Assembly (NCBI GenBank): GCA_021209875.1
Contig: JAGYVD010000001.1
Location: 3,348,001 to 3,412,000, forward strand
Source of the DNA: Rosellinia necatrix
Taxonomy: Eukaryota; Ascomycota; Sordariomycetes; Xylariales; Xylariaceae
Length of the DNA: 64,000 nucleotides
Direction of reading: 5' to 3'
Position numbers and translations under genes: made by a program. Position 1 is the first letter of the stretch. Every line of letters begins with the position of its first letter. The notes beneath the pieces were generated by a model. The model ran no database searches. It saw only the letters and a program-made list of their open reading frames with translations, and was not told the DNA's origin. This document shows, piece after piece, positions 11,763-24,743 of the stretch.

Positions 11763-11810
11763 CATGAGCATGACCATGACCATGAGCATGAGAATGAGCA
11801 TAAGCATGGG
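11763..11810. repeat. degenerate hexanucleotide array
   Basis: Eight or so ATGAGC / ATGACC / ATAAGC units in tandem; a simple-sequence tract. Confidence 0.75.
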
Positions 11811-12194
11811 TGGCTTGGAAGAATGAGGCAGCACAACTTTTACTCTCGTTAAACTGAGACTTGGTCACACGGTCGTTCCGCATTTTACTGTCTACAAAGC
11901 ACAAAGCAATGAAATTGATACCTCTAGTATGTCATCTAAACGAGTTTGTGTCCACGGTACTCCCGCACCCTGCAAATGCAATCAGGGTATCCTTTAGTTT
12001 CATCTGGGTGCGATCGTGAATTCGTATCTTCGAGTCCTCTCTCGGCCTCTACGGTAAGCGCCGCGCCATGCAAACTCCTAATAACAATCCCCTGGCCGGG
12101 GGGTTAGGGGGAAGGGTAATTCTATTCTTTCCCCTGCTCCCGCTCCCGCTCCCCCCTCGTTGTTTCTGTTGTTGAGATTCACGCCTCCCGAATC

Positions 12195-13631
<1,437 letters not shown>

Positions 13632-14465
13632 GATCCCGCTGTTTTAGGACGTTACTCCGTAGTTAAGGTAGGTAGGTAGGCTATTATAAAATTGAGAATT
13701 AAGAATTGAGAATTGAGAGTTGTGAGTGCAAGTTGTCTACTGTATGTATCTCTAATGCCGATGAATGGATTCTACAGATACACTATAACTATATGTACTA
13801 AAAAAAAAAAAAATCAGATGCTAACAAATGCTTTTATAAGCACATCCGTTGTGCCATCGCCTTGCAGATGGCGAAGAAAAAAAAAAAAAAAAAGCTGTGA
13901 TGAGGATTCAACCGCTTGATGAATAAGCTGCATAACCTCCATATTATCGGCTTTTGTTGGAAGGTGGTCCTATTGCTGCGAGCATGATTGGGTCGTTAGT
14001 CTATGTTGCATTATCTTAATGGGCCCTGGAGAGTGTGTAGGAACATATACCCGATTGATTATCAAGTCAATAGTGCAAAGTTACCCGTTGTAGGTTAGGT
14101 ATCTAGTGGTTGTCAGGATGTGCCCTAGAGCATTGGAATGGCGTCGGCCCTGCTGCTGACCAAGACGGTGCGACAAGTCTCCCCCCCTTAGTCAAAGAGG
14201 GCATTAGTAAAGAGGATACCGAGAATACCCCATCGAGCCCTTTTCGGCTGCAGGTTACAAGCTTGTGGACAGTTGGGGAAGCTGCCTGCACCAGGTACCT
14301 AGGTAATTGGGAAGAGGGGGTCTTGCTAGGGTTACTTACTACCTGGGCATCTGGGCAGGGTCCTAAGGATCTCTTGACGTTTCATTCCAAGCGTGGGCAT
14401 GATTCAGGTACGCCTTCTCAAACACCGGGCCAGAAACAAGGGATTGTCACAGCTCTGCCTGCACA

Positions 14466-14488
14466 GTACACTACATAGTGTAGTGTAC
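14466..14488. repeat. perfect inverted repeat, 10-bp arms, 3-bp loop
   Basis: GTACACTACA, loop TAG, TGTAGTGTAC. It could form a hairpin in DNA or RNA. No neighbouring gene explains it. Confidence 0.85.
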
Positions 14489-14618
14489 ACTACTTGGGTG
14501 CATGCCATACATAATATCGAGATACGACCCGAACTGCTGTACATACAGCCTACGCAGTCTGTAGGCAGGTCGACGTGTACTCGTCATGGGGGCCGCAACA
14601 TATGCGGACTGTGGTCTG

Positions 14619-14636
14619 TAGTGTACAAGTACACTA
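14619..14636. repeat. perfect inverted repeat, 8-bp arms, 2-bp loop
   Basis: TAGTGTAC, AA, GTACACTA. It shares the GTACACTA arm with the inverted repeat at 14466. Confidence 0.85.
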
Positions 14637-14990
14637 GGTAGTGTATTATCTTGTTCGGGCCGACACTATACAAGTAATGCCCCCAATGGTGCATGTTTCT
14701 TGCTGCGCCTTCGCCGTTTCGTCCCGTCTTTCGTCCCATCTCCTGGTAGATCTCCAGGGATCGCGATCGCTTGGAGCCTATCTATCTGCAGGGGAAAGCC
14801 CAGGAATGATTGAGCTTCATCGATTGCCGAGGGGAGCGTTGGAAATGGGTACCTTGTGCAACTGGCCTCCTCCTACCCTTTGCTGTCCCAGGTTTCGTGG
14901 ATGAGCCTGCCATGGATTGGATGGCATCTCGGAAAGGATGACATCCCCATTCAAGGGGCGACTCTATACGGGTCAGTTGAAACATCTGAG

Positions 14991-15027
14991 CTGTATCTTC
15001 TGTATCTTCTGTATATTCTGTATCTTG
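14991..15027. repeat. short tandem CTGTATCTT repeat
   Basis: Four imperfect 9-bp units in a row; simple repeat in the spacer. Confidence 0.8.
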
Positions 15028-15145
15028 CTGAGCCTTGCCCAAATATCTGATGTGAAGCTGAACCTCTGCGGCTTTATTTTATATCTACAACCTACAACGT
15101 CGAATACACAACTCACCTTGATCAGAATTGCATCGAATCCCCCCA

Positions 15146-16137
15146 ATGCCAAGTCTTATTGAACATCGAAGTGACGGGATCGGAGAGATGGCAAGAAACA
15201 TGCCAGTTGGGAAGAGGCATCCCGCCCCCCTAAGCTCGTAAGTAGCCGTGCAACAGCATTTTAATAAACTATCTGTCTTACACGTGTGGTCGGGTATAGG
15301 ACAGGCGGCTTAGATGTTGTCAAAGTCGTGGTCGGCCCAAAGCGCGACGAGTTCTTGATCTCGAGACGACTACTGATCTCATGCGAATATTTCCGCGCAC
15401 GGCTCGGTTTTGCCCGCGCTCAGTCTTTCCTCGTCATTCGCTTAGAGGGACAATGCCCCGACATGTTCAGACTCTTCGAATACTGGCTCACCGAGCGAAA
15501 GGGCCTCAGCAAGTTCGTCGATAACGCCGAGTTCGACGACTCCTGCGAAGAACTACATTGGGACCTGGTCAACCTTCAGCTATTCGCCGCTAACATCGGC
15601 GAGGCCGCCTTGCAAGACGTGGCGATGGATGCTCTGCAGGATCTTTATCTGCGCTGTAACTGGGAGATCGACCCCGACCTCGTCAAGTACGTCTATACCG
15701 AATGCGACCCCGAGGCCAGCTACTGTCTCCGCAGCCTTCGCCGGTGGATCGTGGCTATGATCGCCTGGGGAATGGGGGATGCCGAAGCAGGGGGCGTGCT
15801 CGAGACGGTCTTTGGCAAGTGCGTCGGTCTGAGAGAAGAGTACGACAGCCATCTCCACAAGGTGGCCGAGAGCAAACTAGATGTCGACTATAAGAACCCT
15901 CAACTACGGCTGCCGTCCAATTACCTGAGGAACGGGGAACGTCAGTTCGGTTATCGCCAATGCTCATTCCACACACACAGGTCCGCCGTCGGCCAGGGAC
16001 GTTGCCCTCATGCTCATTCGCTCTCGCCTTTCATATACTCTCCATTGACGGACGGGTATGTCGAGTCCGACTCAGACCGTAGCGACTCCCAGGCTGGCTC
16101 CCGAATGACCTCACCCTTTCGTAAGGGGGCTATTTAA
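15146..16137 (+). CDS. BTB/POZ domain protein, about 309 aa
   Basis: The main exon 15300..16137 encodes a fungal BTB/POZ fold: LDVVKVVVGPKRDEFLISRR, then LLISCEYFRARL (strand-helix core), FRLFEYWLTERKG, LVNLQLFAANIG and a C-terminal helical part (YCLRSLRRWIVAMIAWGM). Such proteins act as dimerising adaptors, often for Cul3 ubiquitin ligases or in chromatin. The main exon has no early in-frame ATG, so I infer a first exon 15146..15237 (MPSLIEHRSDGIGEMARNMP...) joined across a 62-bp intron with a GTAAGT donor and TATAG acceptor; the phase fits exactly. The tail has a Cys/His cluster (CSFHTHR...CPHAHS) and is Ser/Asp-rich. The BTB assignment is good; the first exon is less certain. Confidence 0.68.
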
Positions 16138-17215
16138 AAACCGCCGCGAACTAATACTTCATCACGGTTACCTATCACGATGCAGAAGGCGGAGAAGAGA
16201 AAAATAAGAAAAAACAACCCATATATCCCCTCCAAAGACCATACCGAAGCAGGCCTTTATCGGTACGACGACTACACAGCGTATCTTCCCCAAGTCGTGT
16301 TTAGTTATCAATACATGGCGCCTACGGATAATCTCGAGGATACCCGTCAACAACTTCAAAATAAGAGGGTAATAGTTAGAATGAACTGGTAGGCGAGCCC
16401 CATCATGATAATCTAAGGCTTTACAATATACTGACGTGGTTGGCTCTAGCACTCCCATAGACGTCTAGTAGATCAGATCAGCGACCGTATGTTAAGCGCC
16501 GAATCAATAATACCTAGGGGAGATCAACCGGTGATGAATTAGTTTAGAGATTGAATATAACCGCTGGTGTAATGAATGGCACAGCTGTATATAAATGGAG
16601 GGAAGCCTAAGAAATCAAGAAGAGGACGGTGCAGTATCTGTCGCAGAGACGAGTTACCTTTCAGAGTAGTAGTGTATTAATATATGTCGTTCCCTTGGCC
16701 TGAAGATATAAGGTACTAAGTAGCTATAGGAATACGATCTGAGCGGAAGATGGTGGTGCTAACAACCTTGAAGCCTCCCATCTTATTGGTTCAGTTCGCC
16801 GGACAGGACCGGGCAGGACCGGGTAAGTTTTAGGTGCAATACCAGAGCAGCTCAGAGAACCCCAGCTTCATTCAGAGCTCTCCCCCCTCTACCTTAAGTA
16901 GGTACCCAAAAGGTAGGGTCGTACTGGGGTAGGTACCTACCTACCTAGGTACTTACCTACTACGTAGGTACCCGGGTACATGGCTCGTTTGGCTGGTGTG
17001 AGTCACGTGCAACGACGATGGCCCATAGCCACCAGCCAGCCGTCCAATAGCATGCAGGCATTTCCAATTGCTTCAAGGACTGAGCACTTTTTCAATCAAT
17101 CACCTGTTGCTCGGTCCAGCTCTCGGTCCAGCTCTCCTACCCAACCTCCGAATCCCCCCCTCCGCGAAGCCACCCATTGACTTGTCAGCCGGTTGGTCGA
17201 AGACCCTTGCCCAAC
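16138..17215. other. intergenic, 1.1 kb, promoter of cytochrome c1
   Basis: No gene seen. 16900-16980 is a dense array of ACCT/AGGT and GGTACC palindromes, about 240 bp upstream of the cyt1 start. Confidence 0.5.
16900..16980. repeat. AGGT/ACCT palindromic cluster
   Basis: Interleaved TAGGTACC, ACCTACCTACCTAGGT, GTAGGTACC and CCCGGGTAC units. It belongs to the family of short palindromes seen in nearly every spacer of this window. Confidence 0.8.
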
Positions 17216-18469
17216 ATGTTGGCAAGATCGTCTCTGCGCTCGATGCGCATTCTCAATGGCGCTCGAAACGGCACTACCGCCGCGGCCAAGGTACGACAAA
17301 ACCCAGTCCCGAACCCGACCGTCTCCTATGGAGTGCTGTGCCGACTGCCATGAGCCTCCGTCGATATCCAAACTAATGCCTCACCATGCGTAGCGGTCCA
17401 TCTCCTCCGGCCCCGGTGCCTTCGCCGAGTCGCCCATGAAGCTCAACGTGGCCGCTGCCGCCTCGACCGCCCTCGCCATCGGATCCGTTGCCTGGTACTA
17501 TCATCTTTACGGGCCGACTGCGCACGCAATGACACCTGCCGAGGAAGGGTGAGTGGTGGATTCCCTGACGCCGAACGCATGGCCGATGTAGAACGCGCCG
17601 TGGACATCACAAACCCCATATGGACCCTTGCGGGACGAATGATGAACGGCCTCGCTAACCGCCTCAACGCCAGTCTCCACCCTACAAAATATCCTTGGGT
17701 CCACGAACAATGGCTCAAGACCTTCGATCACCAAGCGTAAGCTATCGCCTCTGCGCTTCTGCTGCACCCGCTCGGTTCTCACACGTGCATTAGTCTCCGT
17801 CGAGGTTTCCAGGTTTACCGTGAAGTCTGCATGGCCTGCCACTCTCTCAGCCGTATCCCTTATCGATCTCTTGTCGGTACCATCCTCACCGTTGATGAGG
17901 CCAAGGCCCTAGCCGAGGAGAACGAGTACGATACCGAGCCCAACGACGAGGGCGAAATCGAAAAGAGGCCCGGAAAGCTGTCGGACTACATCCCTAACCC
18001 TTATAAGAACGACGAGGCTGCCCGAGCCGCCAACAACGGTGCTCTGCCCCCCGATCTAAGCTTGATCATCAAGGGACGTCATGGCGGCTGTGACTACGTT
18101 TTCAGCTTGCTGACCGGTTATCCCGATGAACCCCCCGCGGGTGCTCAGGTCGGCGCCGGCCTCAACTTCAACCCTTACTTCCCTGGTACCGGCATTGCCA
18201 TGGCTCGTGTTCTCTACGACGGCCTAGTCGATTACGAAGATGAGACCCCTGCCACAACATCCCAGATGGCCAAGGACGTGGTAGAATTCCTCAACTGGGC
18301 TGCGGAGCCGGAAATGGACGACCGGAAGCGCATGGGTATGAAGGTTCTGGCTGTCACCAGCGTCTTGTTCGCCCTCAGCGTGTGGGTCAAGAGATATAAG
18401 TGGGCGTCGCTCAAGTCGAGGAAGATTGTCTACGACCCCCCAAAGGCCTCAAAAACCACCCGTGAATAA
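17216..18469 (+). CDS. cyt1: cytochrome c1, heme protein of respiratory complex III, 322 aa
   Basis: Catalytic subunit of ubiquinol-cytochrome c reductase in the inner mitochondrial membrane; passes electrons from the Rieske protein to cytochrome c. Exons: 17216..17290, 17394..17548, 17674..17736, 17794..18469; all phases agree. The N-terminus is a basic, Ser/Ala-rich presequence ([19 protein letters not shown]), followed by a hydrophobic sorting segment ([20 protein letters not shown]). Then come [18 protein letters not shown], the CxxCH heme site (VCMACHS, about residue 108), the sequence around [18 protein letters not shown], and the axial-Met region ([19 protein letters not shown]). The C-terminal anchor is [20 protein letters not shown]. 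Length matches fungal cytochrome c1. Confidence 0.96.
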
Positions 18470-19246
18470 AACAGATTCCCGTATGTACTACTAGACTCCC
18501 AACGATTCCTTTGTTCACGGCAAAAGGAGGACTTTGGCGTTGCCAGCGGGCCAAAGAAGCCCGAAGTCGCGATTCTAGAGTGTAAATCAAATTTCTCTAT
18601 TTTTAGACGTTCACTGAGTCCTGCTTGCTTGGGGATAATTCAGTCAATGAATGGCGTGGCATGTATGGTAACAAGTTGGAACAGCGATGTTCATACTGAA
18701 GCTGCGCCCGTAATCATGCTTTTACTCGAGATTGCCACGAGCGACACACTTCGCGGCTAACTTTTCTACTGGATCTTCTTACTAGGTAGGAAGAGTCTCC
18801 TTTTCAAGCTCTCATTCAGTTGACTTTTGAAGATAGTGCCCCATTTCAGGTAGTCCGGCCCCACCTGCCCTTGTCCAATAGGCGGCCTTCGTCGCAACTG
18901 AACGCCAACCAAAATCTATGCATCCCGTCACTTATACACCTGATGCCGCTATTCTTCTGGATAACCAACACCGCATCCGCCAAGTCTCCTTGAATATACC
19001 TCCAAGCTAACTGGTCGCGTAGTAGGCAATTAGTAATTGCGACCAATTAACCCAGTTTTTGACTTTGATGTCTACGCATCGTTCCATGTCTGGTTGGTTC
19101 CTTGCCTCACGCAGCTCGGGGCAACAACCTGCTTTTCTGAATATACCCGGATAGCGTGAGAACTGTTGTCGGCCTTCATTGCGGATAACGGCCCGGCGCG
19201 CTTTATTTCAGACATAGACCACCACCAACACGTACTCTACGATGTC
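18470..19246. other. intergenic, 0.8 kb
   Basis: No supported gene. The reading frame of the following glycosylase is open from 19166, but only non-ATG codons precede 19247. A TTTATTTCAG at about 19201-19211 resembles a splice acceptor, so an upstream exon is possible though none was found. Confidence 0.45.
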
Positions 19247-21169
19247 ATGGACTTCCCCAGGCGCACGGACCCTTCGTCGATCGCACGATGCCGGGTGAGT
19301 CATCTATCCGACGATGTTATGTTCGGCTTTGACGTCGAGGATGATGATGACAAGGCATTCTTGGCTGGAATTGCTGTGCATGGAATCGGAGATGAGGATG
19401 ATATCAAAAGCTTTCTTGATCTATGCCTACTCCGGGGAGTAGAGGAATGGGAGCAAGCGATTTGTTGCGCGTCAGCAATGAAAGATCAGAGCGTTTGCTA
19501 CGAGTCCTTAGACGGACAGGATATTCTCACAGCCTTGTCAAAGATTTACGGTGTCGACAAGAACTTTGACCATACCACGGATGTCTCCTCTGCCCGGCAG
19601 ACGCCTAAATCTCAATGCTCCAAAGGGAAGTCGAGAAAAGCTCGAGCGTCTCCGGACGTGGGGGTACGGCCAGGGAAACTAATCAAGAAACCGAGACAGA
19701 CTAAAAAGTGTAGCGATTCCCCTTATTGGGCCGAGTCGTCCTCGGGGGCACGGCAAAAAAATGACGGAGATGGAAATCGGCCAGGAGCTAAAGTAAAAGC
19801 AAAGGAAGCTCCAGCTAGATGTAAAGAACCCTTAGAAGGCGCAGTGGCACTCCCAGTACCCATTGCGCCTATAAGCCAACCCGGTGACGGTGCGATAACA
19901 CAGACACACAACTGCCGCGAGCCAACATCTAATTTCTCGGACTGTCAACAAGAAGCGTTAGAAAGCCTGCTGCTTGCAGGTACTCGAGAACCTATAAGCC
20001 GGCCCAGAGACGAACCGGCAGAAAATGGTCAGGAAGACCAAAACTTGAGTCTACATGGACCTGAAAACTCGACGGCACAGGGTTTAGATGCATCACAGGA
20101 GAGCCATGGCACCGAAACACACGACAGGCAAAACACCACCGGTGACGCGGGTGAAGCTTCAGACGACGAAAGCAAGCCACCACCGCCAGCACCGCCAGCA
20201 CCGCCAAAACAGGCGCCGCCGCCCAACAAACGGAAAGCCAAGTCCCCCTACTTCAACGAGTGCGCCACCACCACCACCACCACCACCACAAAACAGGAGA
20301 AGCAAAAGAAGGAGAAGAAGGAGAAGGAGAAGACGAAGCCGCGGCCGCCGCGCGGCACCATCTCGGCGCTCCCCTTCCCGCGCCTCGACGCGCCGCGCTT
20401 CGGGCTGATCCAGGAGGAGCTGGCGGACGACCCGTTCGGGCTGCTGGTGGCGGTGACGCTCCTGATCCGGACGACGGGGCGGGCGGCGATCCCGGCGTTC
20501 CGGGCGCTCGTGGCGCGGTACCCGACGGCGGGGTCCCTCGCGGCCGCCGACCCGGCCGACGTCGAGGCGGCCGTCCGCCACCTCGGCCTCGGCGCCGTGC
20601 GCGCCGCCGCGCTCCAGCGGCACGCGCGCGTCTGGCTCGAGCGGCCGCCGCGCCGCGGCGTCCGGTACGACGTCAGGAACTACGACTGCTGCCCTGCCAC
20701 CACCACCGACACCGCACTCAAAGACGGCGCTGCTGCTGCTGCTGCTGCTACTGCTACTGCTACTGCTACTGCTACTGCTGCTGATGACGATGGCGATGAT
20801 GATGATAATGATGATGGTAGCGCCGCCGTCGCCTTAGCACCCCCGTCGTCGAAGTGGGAGATCGGCCACCTGACGCAAGGCCCGTACGCGCTCGACAGCT
20901 GGCGCATCTTCTGCCGGGACGCGCTGCGCGGGGTCGCCGGCCGCGAGGGAGAGGGCGAGGGCGAGGGAAGTTTCCAGCCCGAGTGGATGCGCGTGCTGCC
21001 GCGCGACAAGGAGCTGCGCGCCTGCCTGCGCTGGATGTGGATGCGCGAGGGCTGGCTGTGGGACCCGGCCACCGGCGACAGGGTCGTCCTCCCCGACGAC
21101 CTGCGCCGCGCCGTCCAGGAGGGCCGCGTCGGCTACGACGACGCCGGGAACCTCCAGATCGTGGGATGA
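19247..21169 (+). CDS. MBD4-like HhH-GPD DNA glycosylase, about 640 aa
   Basis: Base-excision repair glycosylase of the HhH-GPD superfamily, closest in pattern to vertebrate MBD4 (G:T mismatch thymine/uracil removal). The C-terminal third carries the domain: RFGLIQEELADDPFGLLVAV, then LLIRTTGRAAIPAFRALV, YPTAGSLAAADPADVEAAVR, LGLGAVRAAALQRHA, and finally LTQGPYALDSWRIFC, where the Asp after AL matches the catalytic Asp of MBD4. No catalytic Lys is evident, fitting a monofunctional enzyme. The first two thirds are disordered, acidic then basic, with two SPYF/SPYW motifs (near residues 158 and 333). A low-complexity insert (Ala/Thr run from CTG/CTA repeats, then Asp-rich) splits the domain before the LTQGPYALD block. 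The first ATG in frame is 19247; an upstream exon is possible. C-terminal GC is very high. Confidence 0.8.
   Translation: MDFPRRTDPSSIARCRVSHLSDDVMFGFDVEDDDDKAFLAGIAVHGIGDEDDIKSFLDLCLLRGVEEWEQAICCASAMKDQSVCYESLDGQDILTALSKIYGVDKNFDHTTDVSSARQTPKSQCSKGKSRKARASPDVGVRPGKLIKKPRQTKKCSDSPYWAESSSGARQKNDGDGNRPGAKVKAKEAPARCKEPLEGAVALPVPIAPISQPGDGAITQTHNCREPTSNFSDCQQEALESLLLAGTREPISRPRDEPAENGQEDQNLSLHGPENSTAQGLDASQESHGTETHDRQNTTGDAGEASDDESKPPPPAPPAPPKQAPPPNKRKAKSPYFNECATTTTTTTTKQEKQKKEKKEKEKTKPRPPRGTISALPFPRLDAPRFGLIQEELADDPFGLLVAVTLLIRTTGRAAIPAFRALVARYPTAGSLAAADPADVEAAVRHLGLGAVRAAALQRHARVWLERPPRRGVRYDVRNYDCCPATTTDTALKDGAAAAAAATATATATATAADDDGDDDDNDDGSAAVALAPPSSKWEIGHLTQGPYALDSWRIFCRDALRGVAGREGEGEGEGSFQPEWMRVLPRDKELRACLRWMWMREGWLWDPATGDRVVLPDDLRRAVQEGRVGYDDAGNLQIVG
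20729..20816 (+). repeat. trinucleotide repeats inside the glycosylase domain
   Basis: GCTGCTGCT followed by GCTACT alternation, then GAT/GAC-rich triplets. They encode an Ala, Ala-Thr and Asp-rich linker between two halves of the HhH-GPD domain. Confidence 0.9.
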
Positions 21170-21652
21170 TCGACCTTGGTTGGTGTATTGTTGGGAGTCG
21201 CCGCCGGTTTCGGGTTTCGAGACTGGATTCGCCGCACGTAGACGTGAATAGAGTTTGTTGATCTTCGCAACTCTCGTATTCGGGATAATCTTGTCGTCGC
21301 CCTGCTTTCTTGATTATCTGTGAATATATTCCGACCTGGCAGTCAGTTGTATAGTGAACTGCGGTAAGGATAGATGCCTCGGAACCCGGATACTTCTAGG
21401 TTATCACAGCCAGTGTGATCGCAGAGAGGTGACCTTATTTATATGTCGAAATCCGCTATATTAAGTGCTGGCGGTGTTGTTAGGCACAGCTATATACGCA
21501 TCGTTGAGGTTTTGCGCCTGAATACCTACAACTCTGTTTTATAGACCCTTTTTTTTTATCCCTCTCTCTCCCCCCCTTTTTTTTCTGAACCATTATTTTC
21601 GCGCCGAATCTCGAGGCACGATACTAAACACAATATTCCTTACAATCCCAAC
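21170..21652. other. convergent 3' region, 0.5 kb
   Basis: No gene. It is the 3' spacer between the glycosylase and the DAHP synthase gene, with T-rich tracts at 21550-21590. Confidence 0.5.
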
Positions 21653-22964
<1,312 letters not shown>

Positions 22965-23967
22965 GGTTGATTAAGCACGGCCAGTGCAGTCAGGACTCGG
23001 CAATGCGAGGCTCAGCGTGGAGCAAGAACAAACAATAGGTCGGATAGAGGCAGTGTTACTGGTGCGTCACAATGCCGGGTAAGTGATTAGCCAGAACAGA
23101 GAGGCTCGGGGACAGACTGCTGAGGTAGGTAGGTATGCCAGATACGTAAGTAGGTAATGGATAGTGGGACGAAGGTTAGAGGGATGTCTGCGCTTAACAT
23201 GATTGTTGCATAGTGGGGTAGGTAGCGAGTCCCAGAAGTTTTATTACTAGAATTGGTGACTCTACAGCGACTCCGATGGCGGAGTCATCATAAATAACCT
23301 CTACTTTTAATTATACTAACGGGAAGGCATACAAGCAGGTACTAGGGTAGTATAAGGAACCTGCTGGGTGACATCATTGAGTACCTACCTAGTGTTCAAC
23401 AGCGATGCAATTGAAAAAAAAAAAAAAAAGGGGGGGGAAGGGGGGTGGGAGAAGGGCGGATGTCCGCCTTAGACACATCTAGTGTATGTGCTGTGCCACC
23501 AGCGGAAATCCATCAACTACTTACTTCTCTGCGTATTGCCTCATGCACTTCAGGAATGCGGTACCAATTGAAAGCTTCAGCAGCAGAGCCATAGGCGCAG
23601 TGGTGTGTTATCTACCTGCATAAGCACCCAAGCTCATTCCCTTACCTGCATACTTACTAAGGCGCCTACTTACACTACAGGTGAGTAAGGGGCCTACCGA
23701 GGGACCCGTAGACACGCTGGAAGCTCTAACCGGGCACCTGTAGGTACCTAGTATAAAACCCGGGGCGAGACCGTACAACCCGGTCGCCCGGGCCCCACTA
23801 GTGCCGCAGGAGCGGATATCACCAGATGATCTACTGTACTCTGTCTCGTTTCGCTCGCTTCTATGATCATAGGTACAAAGTCTTTTACATGAGCCAATTA
23901 CACGAGGTTCCATAGGTCAATTCTCGCCGGCTCGCTCCGCCCCGGCCTCGGCAGTTGCATGATTGTT
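22965..23967. other. intergenic, 1.0 kb, promoter of DAHP synthase
   Basis: No gene seen. Includes AGGT repeats (23125-23135), a poly-A/poly-G tract (23414-23445) and two TGACTC elements. ORF 23608-23913 (minus) has no recognisable content. Confidence 0.5.
23257..23287 (-). promoter_or_regulatory. possible Gcn4/CPC1-type elements (two TGACTC cores)
   Basis: TGACTC at 23257-23262 and its reverse complement GAGTCA at 23282-23287, about 300 bp upstream of the DAHP synthase ATG. Each matches six of seven bases of the TGASTCA cross-pathway-control element. The role is inferred from pathway context only. Confidence 0.35.
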
Positions 23968-24743
23968 TTACTGTCTCTTTCGAATTGTCGCAGTAACGCC
24001 GATGACTCCTTTCTGAACGTGTTCTACGCCATTAACTTTCCCATATAGCCATTTGAGCGCCATGGTGCTGCCAGTCATCAGAAGAGCAGAAAAGGCGAAC
24101 AGCGTGACGCGTTGCCAAGTATTGAGGAGGTCAAAGATTGGGTATGGATACCTAGGCGTCATTGCAATAAGCAAAAAGACAGGGAAGAAAGAAGCATGCT
24201 GCACTAAGCTTACCAGCCATTTTGTCTATAGCAGTACTCGATCCAGAACCAATACAGAAAAGCCAGCGTCTGACTCAGAGCTACAGTTGCAAGGCTGTTT
24301 ATGGTCCATGGCGGACTTAACAAAAGTAGGTCCAGAGTAAGGAATAGGCCTGGGGCTGCGTGGAAACCGAAATTGGGTAGGAAATCAAGCTCAGAATCCG
24401 GCGGAAATACGAGGTTCTTGTCGATTGCACAGAGCCCCCAGAAGAGTATGGTGATAAGTACTTCCAACGGCGTTGAGCACACGGCAAGATAATTCTTGGC
24501 TTGGAAGAGGGTCGGTGATAACGTGAGGTCGGATATCAACCCGATTAGAAATGTACAGAGCGCCAACGCGAGGCCGATGATAGTTAGAAATTGGTAATAT
24601 CCTCCGAAGGCGGTCGACATTGGCGTTTCCCAGTTCGCGAGGAATCGAAACGAGGCGAGGAACGAGATGATTCCAGCGGTGTGCAGTAGCATTGAAACCT
24701 GCCTCGACGGCGAGGCAAGCTGCTGGAGAGGATGTTTGGCCAT
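23968..24743 (-). CDS. FAR-17a/AIG1-like integral membrane protein, 237 aa
   Basis: Member of the androgen-induced gene 1 (AIG1/ADTRP) family; vertebrate members are membrane threonine hydrolases acting on fatty-acid esters of hydroxy fatty acids, while fungal roles are unknown to me. Exons: 24743..24214 and 24151..23968, with a 62-bp intron (GTAAGC, CCTAG). About six hydrophobic segments are visible, e.g. HTAGIISFLASFRFLANW, FLTIIGLALALCTFLIGLIS, LEVLITILFWGLCAID, LFLTLDLLLLSPPW and VTLFAFSALLMTGSTMALKW. Across the splice the typical NGWYPYPIFDLLN motif is restored, which confirms the exon joint and family. The start at 24743 (MAKHPLQQL) is preferred over an upstream in-frame ATG at 24851, because the residues between are Leu/His-rich and unlike the family. 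Confidence 0.85.

Larger units (their letters stand above)
11308..12194. other. intergenic, 0.9 kb, between convergent genes
   Basis: No supported gene. It holds a poly-T run (about 11346-11363), a (TATG)n array near 11519-11543 and a degenerate CATGAG/CATGAC hexamer array at about 11763-11810. The 270-codon minus ORF across this area (11092-11904) is composed of these repeats and is not credible as a gene. Confidence 0.5.
13632..15145. other. intergenic, 1.5 kb
   Basis: No gene I can support; ORFs such as 14110-14478 lack recognisable content. It holds AGGT repeats (13666-13680), two poly-A runs (13800-13813, 13876-13893), two perfect short inverted repeats built on GTACACTA (14466-14488, 14619-14636) and a CTGTATCTT repeat at about 14991-15027. 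Confidence 0.5.

Noticed and set aside
11092..11904. 270-codon minus ORF with His/Ala repeats
   Set aside because: Made of the CATGAG hexamer, TATG microsatellite and antisense of the small Cys-rich gene.
19166..19246. Non-ATG extension of the glycosylase frame
   Set aside because: Begins with TTG; no evidence for non-canonical initiation. A TTTATTTCAG acceptor inside it suggests intron sequence instead.
20088..20784. ORFs with poly-His, poly-Cys and Arg-rich translations near the glycosylase
   Set aside because: Out-of-frame readings of CAC, CTG and GCC repeats inside the real reading frame.
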